DNA of 11,889 nucleotides, taken from NCBI GenBank assembly GCA_024642025.1, contig JAHEBY010000040.1, positions 1-11,889 of the forward strand. Reading direction: 5' to 3'. The DNA comes from Comamonadaceae bacterium. GTDB taxonomy: Bacteria; Pseudomonadota; Gammaproteobacteria; Burkholderiales; Burkholderiaceae_C. The translations under genes were made by a program, and so were the position numbers. Positions 1 through 5,422 of the stretch are shown in pieces. How positions within the stretch are numbered: position 1 is the first letter of the stretch; each line of letters starts with the position of its first letter. The notes beneath the pieces were generated by a model. The model saw nothing but the letters and a program-made list of their open reading frames with translations. It had not been told where the DNA came from and searched no databases.

Positions 1-1
1 T

Positions 2-688
2 GGCCAGGACCTGCAGGCAGGCGGCACATGGCTGGGCGTGAGCGATACCGGGCGCATAGCCGCTCTGACCAACCTGCGCGACCCGGCACAGTTCAGGCCC
101 GACGCGAAGTCTCGCGGCGACATCACAACCGAATTCTTGACAGGTTCTGGAGCCGCCAAAGATTTTCTCGGCGAGCTGTCTGGCCGCGCCCACCAGTACA
201 ACCCCTTCAACCTGCTGGTATTCGACGGCACGGTATTGATGGGCTTTGAAAGCCGGCACCGCCGGGCATTTTTGATGGACACCGGCGTGGGCGCCGTGTC
301 GAACGCCGATTTCCACACGCCCTGGCCCAAGCTCAAACACCTCCGCGCCGGGTTCGCAGACCTGCTGCAACAACATCCTTCCATCGCCAACGACCATGGC
401 GAGTCAGCGCTGTTCGAGCTGTTGGCAGACCGCAGCATGGCCGATATTGCCGACCTGCCACAAACCGGCATACCGCTGGACCGCGAACGGGCGCTGTCCG
501 CAGCATTCATTCGCACCTCTGGATATGGCTCGCGCGCCAGCACGATCGTCTGGGCTTGCCCGAACCGCGTTGACATGGTTGAACGCAGTTTTGACTCGAA
601 CGGTTTTACCGGTGAAGTGCGCCAGAGCGTCATGCTCCAGGACCAATCGCGCCCAATTCAAGGGTCGTTGTCGGAGGTCTCGGCATGA
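2..688 (+). CDS. NRDE family protein (TANGO2 homologue), 5'-truncated by window edge
   Basis: The reading frame is open from base 2 and ends with TGA at 686-688, giving 228 visible residues. The first of these, around LQAGGTWLGVSDTGRIAALT, are the conserved block that in NRDE/TANGO2 proteins lies about 45 residues after the start, so the true start and the name-giving Asn-Arg-Asp-Glu motif lie outside the window. A GTG at 38 could be mistaken for a start, but the family similarity upstream of it argues against that. The block NPFNLLVFDG and the later stretch about hating or showing sample behaviour of the chain (dtGvgavSN, with a conserved SN near the middle) also fit the family. The biochemical role of bacterial members is not settled; eukaryotic TANGO2 has been linked to haem trafficking. 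It is translationally coupled to the acyltransferase gene through an ATGA overlap, suggesting co-expression. Family call is confident; function is open. Confidence 0.85.
   Translation, partial: GQDLQAGGTWLGVSDTGRIAALTNLRDPAQFRPDAKSRGDITTEFLTGSGAAKDFLGELSGRAHQYNPFNLLVFDGTVLMGFESRHRRAFLMDTGVGAVSNADFHTPWPKLKHLRAGFADLLQQHPSIANDHGESALFELLADRSMADIADLPQTGIPLDRERALSAAFIRTSGYGSRASTIVWACPNRVDMVERSFDSNGFTGEVRQSVMLQDQSRPIQGSLSEVSA
673..677 (+). promoter_or_regulatory. Shine-Dalgarno GGAGG deciding the start at 685
   Basis: GGAGG lies inside the end of the NRDE gene, 7 bases before the ATG at 685. It supports that ATG, and therefore places the AT-rich segment and dyad that follow inside the coding region instead of in an untranslated leader. 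An ATG also follows directly at 688, but the first one has the better spacing. Confidence 0.75.
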
Positions 689-1656
689 TGGGGAAAAATC
701 CAAACACTTTGTTAAATATCAATAGGTTAGAATCTATTATTCATGTAATAGATTCAAAATTATTGGCCGCTGAAGTAACAGCCCTGCCCTCCGAAGCCCG
801 TCTGATATCACTGGGAGATTTCGAGGTCTACTGTGCCAGCGCAGCCCAATTGCCCCACGTTCTTCAAGAGATCGGCCGGCTGCGTGAAATCACATTTCGG
901 GCCGTTGGCGAGGGTACTGGCCGCTCGCTGGATATCGACGCCTATGACGTTTTGTATCAACACCTGTTCGTCTGGAACCGGGCCGCGGGCGAAGTTGTCG
1001 GCGCCTATCGAATCGGGTTTACCGCCCCGCTGGTCGCACAACAAGGCGTGCGTGGCCTGTATACCCACAGCCTGTTTGAGTTTGGCCCCGAGCTGTTTGA
1101 CAGGCTCGGCCCCAGCCTGGAGCTGGGGCGCTCATTTGTGCGGCCCGAATGGCAAGGCAATACCCGCGGGTTGCGCCTGCTTTGGGCCGGCATCGCCGTG
1201 CTGCTGGACCGTCACCCCGACGTGCGGCACCTGTTTGGGCCGGTCAGCGTCAGCCCCCGGTTCAGCACGGTTGGGCGCATGCTTATCATGTCTGCCCTGC
1301 AACTGCACCATATGGATGCCGGCCTCAAACCCCTGATTCGGGCCCGCAACGAGCCGCAGCTCAGGGTGCTGCAAGGCGTCGCGGCAGGCCAGCCATCGGA
1401 GGAGCGGCTCACCGAGGTCAGCGCCGGCCTGTCAGACCCCGGCCGCCTGTCCCGGTTTTTGCAGCGGCTCGAGCGTGGGCTTGCGCTGCCCATGCTGATC
1501 AAACATTACATCGAGCTCAAAGGCCGCTTTGCCGGCTTTAACGTGGACGCCGATTTCAACGGCACGCTGGACGGCCTGGTGTTCGTTCGCGTTGAAGACA
1601 TTCCAGCCAAAATGCGCGCCCGCCTCACCAAAAGCCAGACCCGGCCTGTGGCCTAG
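685..1656 (+). CDS. GNAT-type acyltransferase, OlsB/hemolysin-like (Acetyltransf_5)
   Basis: This 323-residue protein carries the hallmarks of the COG3176/OlsB-like N-acyltransferase group. LREITFRAVGEGTGRSLDID lies at about residues 67-86, YQHLFVWN at 91-98, the beta strand VVGAYRIG at 104-111, SLELGRSFVRPEWQ at 144-157 (E146, R149 and S150 are typical), and LFGPVSVSPRF at 183-193. OlsB members transfer an acyl chain from acyl-ACP to an amine such as ornithine; related domains are often fused to a PlsC lysophospholipid acyltransferase, and no PlsC domain is present here. The substrate cannot be read from the sequence. No signal peptide is seen, so it is probably cytosolic or membrane-associated. 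It overlaps the NRDE gene by ATGA and has GGAGG at good spacing. The first ~30 codons are strikingly AT-rich (tta, ata, aat codons) compared with the rest, and a TTG at 763 is a weaker alternative start. Confidence 0.8.
   Translation: MMGKNPNTLLNINRLESIIHVIDSKLLAAEVTALPSEARLISLGDFEVYCASAAQLPHVLQEIGRLREITFRAVGEGTGRSLDIDAYDVLYQHLFVWNRAAGEVVGAYRIGFTAPLVAQQGVRGLYTHSLFEFGPELFDRLGPSLELGRSFVRPEWQGNTRGLRLLWAGIAVLLDRHPDVRHLFGPVSVSPRFSTVGRMLIMSALQLHHMDAGLKPLIRARNEPQLRVLQGVAAGQPSEERLTEVSAGLSDPGRLSRFLQRLERGLALPMLIKHYIELKGRFAGFNVDADFNGTLDGLVFVRVEDIPAKMRARLTKSQTRPVA
730..755. repeat. Perfect 10-bp inverted repeat inside an AT-rich gene start
   Basis: The arms GAATCTATTA (730-739) and TAATAGATTC (746-755) are exact reverse complements separated by six bases. 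They cover codons 16-24 of the acyltransferase gene. In RNA the element would form an AU-rich stem 45 bases after the start codon; in DNA it could be an operator. Which of these, if either, applies is not shown by sequence. Confidence 0.6.
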
Positions 1657-1713
1657 TTACTATTATTTATATAGCTACCTACGCATATCCGACGGGGGCT
1701 AAGGGTCAATTTG
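1657..1713 (+). repeat. Intergenic repeat, copy 1 (Comamonadaceae-style)
   Basis: The stretch directly after the acyltransferase stop contains an AT-rich part with TATAGCTACCTACGCATA, followed by GACGGGGGCTAAGGGTCAA. It resembles short intergenic repeats recalled from Rhodoferax/Polaromonas-type genomes, which is memory, not a search. A degenerate copy, in the opposite orientation, lies near 3135-3184. The shared core is CGCATA, three variable bases, GACGGGG and CTAA. It fills the gap between two convergent genes (acyltransferase and RES toxin) and might act on transcript ends, but no classical terminator hairpin with a T run is evident. Confidence 0.5.
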
Positions 1714-1744
1714 ACGCCAACAATCCCATTTCATGGCTTTCAGC

Positions 1745-2461
1745 CTAAAACGCACTGAGCGCAATATCCATCCAGACCGTACCGGGTGTTTTCTCGATGG
1801 CAATATGGTCACCCTCCAGCTGGTAGCGCAGCTGGCAATGCAGGCGCGGGTCAGCCAGCACGTCGGGATTTAAAACCGCGTAGTTGTGGCCTGCGGTGTG
1901 CCGCACAGACCGGGTTACCAGGCCGGGGTGGCCCTCGCGGTGCAGCCGCGCGCCCACCTGCTGGGCAAAGCTGTAGTCTGATTTGTGCATCAGGCCCGTC
2001 TGTTTTGCCGCCACGGGCCGCAAATCAACCAGCGCGGCGTTGCAGGCCACCTCGTAGACTTTGCGTTCGCCAATCACACGCTCCCGCTCGAACCCGGCAT
2101 CCGTCAGCAGGCCGCTCAACCAGTGATAGGCAGTTTCATATACCGAGGTTTCGGGCGAATCACAGCCGTACCAGACGCCAAACGATCCGTCCGAAAAGCG
2201 GCTGGCCTGCCAGTGCTTGAAGGGCCAGCCAATGGCGTTGAACCACGTGGCGTCTTCAAACGGGCGGTGGATGGCGGGCGTGGCAGACCGGTATGGCGGC
2301 GGTTTGACCTGGTCTTCAACCTGCTGGGCAAGATCCCACTCTTGCGGGTTGCTGGTGAGATCGTCAAACAGGTTTTGCGACGTGGCTATGGACACGATGT
2401 TGCGAAAAACGTTGCGGTGCACATCGGCCAGCTTGAGACCGGCTGAGAAAAGATCTTCCAT
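1745..2461 (-). CDS. RES-domain toxin (NAD+-degrading family), toxin of a RES/Xre module
   Basis: The protein is 238 residues from the ATG at 2461. RES toxins deplete NAD+ by phosphorolysis or hydrolysis in the cytoplasm when not held by their antitoxin. The family's conserved positions can be assigned: Arg at SRFSDG (R88), Tyr in FGVWYG (Y98), Glu in SVYETAYHW (E109) and Ser in VTRSVRH (S185), so the active site seems complete. IHRPFEDATWFNAIGWPFKHW at 64-84 is also typical of the family (with 20 or fewer residues key: IHRPFE and WPFKHW). The start lies 29 bases after the antitoxin stop; an in-frame extension up to 2551 would overlap the antitoxin and adds an Ala/Arg-rich stretch unlike the family, so the shorter form is preferred. 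No good ribosome site is seen before 2461, which would keep toxin synthesis low or coupled to the antitoxin. Family call is firm; the enzymatic mode is inferred. Confidence 0.85.
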   Translation of the reverse strand: MEDLFSAGLKLADVHRNVFRNIVSIATSQNLFDDLTSNPQEWDLAQQVEDQVKPPPYRSATPAIHRPFEDATWFNAIGWPFKHWQASRFSDGSFGVWYGCDSPETSVYETAYHWLSGLLTDAGFERERVIGERKVYEVACNAALVDLRPVAAKQTGLMHKSDYSFAQQVGARLHREGHPGLVTRSVRHTAGHNYAVLNPDVLADPRLHCQLRYQLEGDHIAIEKTPGTVWMDIALSAF

Positions 2462-2490
2462 CTGGCGTCTAGCTGGCGCGGCGTGGCTTG

Positions 2491-2892
2491 CTAAACGCCG
2501 CGCGCCCGGTCCAGATAGGCGCGCACCATCAAAAGGCCGGCAAAGCCCCAATCTTTGACCACCTCCACCGGGCTGAGGTTGTCAAACGCCTTGTTGCGGC
2601 TGGACATCCAGCGATACGCCAGATCGCGGTTTTGCGGAAAGAGCAATCGCAGGTTTTTGTGGATGCCCAGCAAGTGCCCTACCCGCTCGAACTGGTCGCG
2701 GCTGGTGCCAATAGGCTCGCCCTTGCGATAGCGCGTGAGCGCCGAGCGGTTGCTGGGCGCAATACCCAAGAGCGCCGCCTGATCTTCGGTCGACAGGTTC
2801 CAGTGATCCAGAAGGGTCATCACCATTTTTGCCAGCGCGCCGCGGTCTTGCGCGGCGGGGGCATTGGTAGCTTGATCGAGTACGGCGGACAT
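2491..2892 (-). CDS. MbcA/ParS/Xre-type antitoxin
   Basis: The protein is 133 residues from the ATG at 2892, which has GGAGG six bases upstream; a longer form from 2931 has no such support. Residues ~18-60 form an Xre-like helix-turn-helix (TEDQAALLGIAPSNRSALTR), and residues ~64-133 form the toxin-binding region once called DUF2384, with LLGIHKNLRLLFP (74-86) and LAYRWMSSRNKAF (91-103). Antitoxins of this type bind the RES toxin, block its NAD+ pocket with their C-terminus and repress their own promoter. Here the gene is first in the pair and is preceded by two palindromes over its promoter, which agrees with that model. The partner toxin gene follows after 29 bases. Confidence 0.87.
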   Translation of the reverse strand: MSAVLDQATNAPAAQDRGALAKMVMTLLDHWNLSTEDQAALLGIAPSNRSALTRYRKGEPIGTSRDQFERVGHLLGIHKNLRLLFPQNRDLAYRWMSSRNKAFDNLSPVEVVKDWGFAGLLMVRAYLDRARGV

Positions 2893-2898
2893 AACTTG

Positions 2899-2903
2899 CC
2901 TCC
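2899..2903 (-). promoter_or_regulatory. Shine-Dalgarno GGAGG of the antitoxin gene
   Basis: The complement reads GGAGG, six bases before the ATG at 2892. It decides for this start over the in-frame ATG at 2931, which has no comparable site. Confidence 0.75.
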
Positions 2904-2945
2904 ACGTTGGGTGGCGCTTTTGCAATAGCATGATGCAGTGACTTG

Positions 2946-2974
2946 ACTATAACATTTTGTATTTATAAACACAA
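2946..2974 (-). promoter_or_regulatory. Predicted sigma-70 promoter of the toxin-antitoxin pair
   Basis: On the - strand TTGTGT (plus coordinates 2969-2974) and TATAGT (2946-2951) are separated by exactly 17 bases. The -10 box matches five of six consensus positions, the -35 box three of six. It lies in the AT-rich stretch directly before the antitoxin gene, and its -35 box and spacer are covered by the first palindrome. Confidence 0.6.
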
Positions 2975-2975
2975 A
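2956..2975. promoter_or_regulatory. Operator-like palindrome 1 over the antitoxin promoter
   Basis: TTTGTATTTATAAACACAAA is a 20-base palindrome with one mismatched pair. It overlaps the predicted -35 box and spacer. It shares the core TGTATTTATAAA with palindrome 2, and the two centres are 21 bp apart. The likely ligand is the Xre-like antitoxin; this is inference from position and symmetry. Confidence 0.6.
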
Positions 2976-2978
2976 TTA

Positions 2979-2994
2979 TGTATTTATAAATACA
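2979..2994. promoter_or_regulatory. Operator-like palindrome 2 (perfect)
   Basis: TGTATTTATAAATACA is a perfect 16-base palindrome just upstream of the predicted -35 box. Its centre lies two helical turns (21 bp) from the centre of palindrome 1, so two dimers could bind on the same face of the DNA. Confidence 0.62.
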
Positions 2995-3289
2995 CATTTT
3001 GTTTAAACTTGAGCCCTCACGAGGGCGCGTCGGCGGAGATATTTGGGAAATTTTCTCGCCCATAACAACTTTGAAACACTACGCGAATTCAACGCAATGT
3101 AAACAGATCAAGAAAATTAAACCAGTTAAAAAAACAATTAGCCCCGTCAAGTATGCGCAAGCAGGTACTACATACATAGCTACAACAATTTTGCCTAGAG
3201 GGTTAATTCATAGTACCGAAGCCTATAGGCCCAGTACAAGTTGGCACAATGAAATTGGCGGCGCCAAAATCCGGCAGGGATCAGCCTAC
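2995..3289. other. Intergenic region between the toxin-antitoxin promoter and the GGDEF-EAL gene end
   Basis: This stretch is lower in GC than its neighbours and has no convincing gene; a + strand frame starting at 2999 runs into the antisense of the GGDEF-EAL gene and lacks family features. It holds a short GC hairpin at 3012-3025 (GCCCTC against GAGGGC), the degenerate repeat copy at 3135-3184, and a perfect palindrome GCCTATAGGC at 3221-3230 that may form a small stem about 60 bases past the stop of the long operon. Confidence 0.5.
3135..3184 (-). repeat. Intergenic repeat, copy 2 (degenerate)
   Basis: Read on the - strand this contains GTAGCTA, a short insertion, then CGCATACTTGACGGGGCTAA, followed by a T run outside the element. 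The core matches copy 1 (CGCATATCCGACGGGGGCTAA region, 1682-1702) at most positions. As with copy 1, it lies downstream of a gene and in the same orientation as that gene, here about 105 bases after the GGDEF-EAL stop. Confidence 0.5.
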
Positions 3290-5422
3290 TCATGCATCTT
3301 CAGTCACGCTGCTCAGTTTCCATTGGCGCGCCAACAGCGGGGCAATCTCGGCAGCAGCGACGGGTCGGCTGAAGTAGTAGCCCTGCAGACGGTCGCAGCC
3401 CATCCCTGTGAGGGCATCGGCCTGCTCACGGGTCTCCACGCCTTCGGCGGTAACACACATGCCCAAACTGCGCGCCATCGCGAGAATCGCACCGATAATT
3501 GCGTAGCTCTCTTTTTCCCTCATCATGCCGTCAATGAAATACTTGTCGATCTTGATATGGTCTATCGGCATGCGTGTGAGGTAGGAGAGCGACGAATAGC
3601 CGGTGCCAAAGTCGTCAAGGGCAATGCGAATGCCCGCGTCATTCAAATTCTGTAAAACTGCACCCGTTGCATCGGAGTTTTCCAACAAGGCGCTTTCGGT
3701 CACTTCCAGCTCGAGCAGCCCAGGCGCCAAGCCCGACCGTGCCAGCTCCTCCTTGATACTTTGCTGTAAGGACGCCTTGCGAAACTGTATGGGCGACAGG
3801 TTGACGGCTACGGTCACCGGCGTGCCAGCGCGTTGCCACTCGAAGGCTTGCGCACAGGCTGTCTTCAATACCCACTGGCTGATCTCGTCAATCAGCCCGT
3901 TCTTTTCAGCTCGCGGAATGAACTCCAGCGGGGTTATCAGGCCCATCGTGGGATGCGTCCAGCGAATTAATGCCTCGACAGACCGAATACATCCTGACGC
4001 AACATCAATCTGGGGCTGGTAGACGAGGTGGAATTCCTCCTGCTTCAGCGCCGTACGCATGCTGCCGTCCAGTTCGAAGCGATGAACAAGGTCACGCGTG
4101 AACGACGGCTTGTAGGACTGCGAGTTATCCCGACCGGATTGTTTGGCGTAATACATCGCCGTATCGGCGTGCCTGAGCAGCATGCCAGCTTCTTCGCCGT
4201 CGTCCGGGTAAGTCGCAATGCCAATACTGGTCGTAACGGTCACGTCATGTCCATCAATTGAAAATGGCTTTCGCATCATTGAGACGACGCGCTGCGCGAC
4301 AACCGCGGCGTCTTCTGGGCGCTCAATGCCCAAAACCAGCGCCGTAAACTCGTCTCCACCCAAGCGCGCCAGTTCGATATCTTCACCATTGGGATGGTCA
4401 ATCGACATGGGACGTGACAACAAATCGGACGGTCTAAGTCCATCGCTGATGCGGATGGCGACGCTCTGCAGCAGCAAGTCGCCCGCAGCATGACCCATCG
4501 TGTCGTTTACCGTCTTGAACCCATCCAGATCCATGAACAAGAGCGCCAGGCGCCCACCCGATTCCCCGGTACGGGCAATCTCACGGTTCACGCGCTCTAC
4601 AAACGATTGTCGGTTGGGTAGTCCAGTCAAGCTGTCGTAGTAGGCCAACTGCGCGATCTTTGCCTCGGCTCGCTTGCGCTCGGTAATTTCGCGAGACAAA
4701 ACGATGAAACGCGGCTTTTGCCCGGAATCAACTGCCTTTCGCGACACCGAAAGCTCAAACCATGAACTGCCCTTGGCCAACGGAAGTTCGTACTGCAGGC
4801 CGCTGCACGATCCGCTACCGAAGGCCGTATGCAGGGCGGTCATATAAATCTTAGCCGCGGCATGCGGCAATATCTCGCCGACAGTCCTGCCAATAAAAAC
4901 GTCTGGGGTGGATAACAGCAGTTCCGCGCGCGGCGCCCGGTAGTCGATGTAGCGCCCATCAATATCGACTTCAAACAGCAGGTCGGGAATGGCGTTCAGG
5001 ACCGCCGCATTGCGAGACTCGGCAGCGCGCAGGTCTTGCATGGCCTGGGCGCTACGAAACAGGTAACGCACCCGGTGGCCGAGTAGCGCCCAGTTGACCG
5101 GTTTGGAAATGAAGTCGGTCGCACCGGACACGTAGGCGGCCTCCACAGACTGCAAGTCATCCAAACCGGTCACCATGACGATCGGCAGCAAAGACCCGGC
5201 TGAAGCCCGCAATGCCATGCAAACTTCCAGTCCACCGATGTCTGGCATTTCGACATCCAACATCACCATATCGCAGGGCTCGTCCCGCATCTGGAGTAGT
5301 GCGTCACTACCGCCAACTGCCTCGCGAACGTCATACCCAGCCTTGCGCAGCGCTGCGCGCATCACGAGCCGTGCGTCGGCATCGTCATCAACAACCAGTA
5401 TGGTGGGTCGGTCGAGCTTCAC
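3290..5422 (-). CDS. Response regulator with REC-PAS-GGDEF-EAL domains (cyclic-di-GMP turnover)
   Basis: The protein has 710 residues. A receiver domain (1-120) has the acidic pocket VDDDAD, phosphoacceptor D56 in MLDVEMP and K107 in SKP. A PAS domain spans ~135-250. The GGDEF domain (~255-435) has an intact GGDEF at 355-359; the EAL domain (~450-700) has EAL at 483-485, NLSPIQF, ELEVTES, DDFGTG at 603-608, KIDKYF, AEGVET and QGYYFSRP, so both cyclase and phosphodiesterase sites look complete. A RPSD inhibitory-site-like motif lies at 330-333 but is separated from GGDEF by 21 residues instead of the usual five, so feedback inhibition is doubtful. There is no membrane segment. The start is GTG, supported by GGAGG seven bases upstream and a GTGA overlap with the kinase stop. 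It is the most plausible output of the upstream phosphorelay; the net enzymatic direction cannot be told. Confidence 0.93.
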   Translation of the reverse strand: MKLDRPTILVVDDDADARLVMRAALRKAGYDVREAVGGSDALLQMRDEPCDMVMLDVEMPDIGGLEVCMALRASAGSLLPIVMVTGLDDLQSVEAAYVSGATDFISKPVNWALLGHRVRYLFRSAQAMQDLRAAESRNAAVLNAIPDLLFEVDIDGRYIDYRAPRAELLLSTPDVFIGRTVGEILPHAAAKIYMTALHTAFGSGSCSGLQYELPLAKGSSWFELSVSRKAVDSGQKPRFIVLSREITERKRAEAKIAQLAYYDSLTGLPNRQSFVERVNREIARTGESGGRLALLFMDLDGFKTVNDTMGHAAGDLLLQSVAIRISDGLRPSDLLSRPMSIDHPNGEDIELARLGGDEFTALVLGIERPEDAAVVAQRVVSMMRKPFSIDGHDVTVTTSIGIATYPDDGEEAGMLLRHADTAMYYAKQSGRDNSQSYKPSFTRDLVHRFELDGSMRTALKQEEFHLVYQPQIDVASGCIRSVEALIRWTHPTMGLITPLEFIPRAEKNGLIDEISQWVLKTACAQAFEWQRAGTPVTVAVNLSPIQFRKASLQQSIKEELARSGLAPGLLELEVTESALLENSDATGAVLQNLNDAGIRIALDDFGTGYSSLSYLTRMPIDHIKIDKYFIDGMMREKESYAIIGAILAMARSLGMCVTAEGVETREQADALTGMGCDRLQGYYFSRPVAAAEIAPLLARQWKLSSVTEDA

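Noticed and set aside
2461..2551. Extended start for the RES toxin
   Set aside because: It would overlap the antitoxin gene in another frame and adds residues without family similarity; the ATG at 2461 is preferred.
3221..3230. Palindrome GCCTATAGGC as a terminator of the long operon
   Set aside because: It lacks a following T run on the - strand and the stem has no proper loop, so a terminator could not be supported.
2999..3655. A 218-codon open frame on the + strand
   Set aside because: More than half of it is antisense to the conserved EAL domain; the rest has no family signature and no ribosome site, so it is treated as chance.
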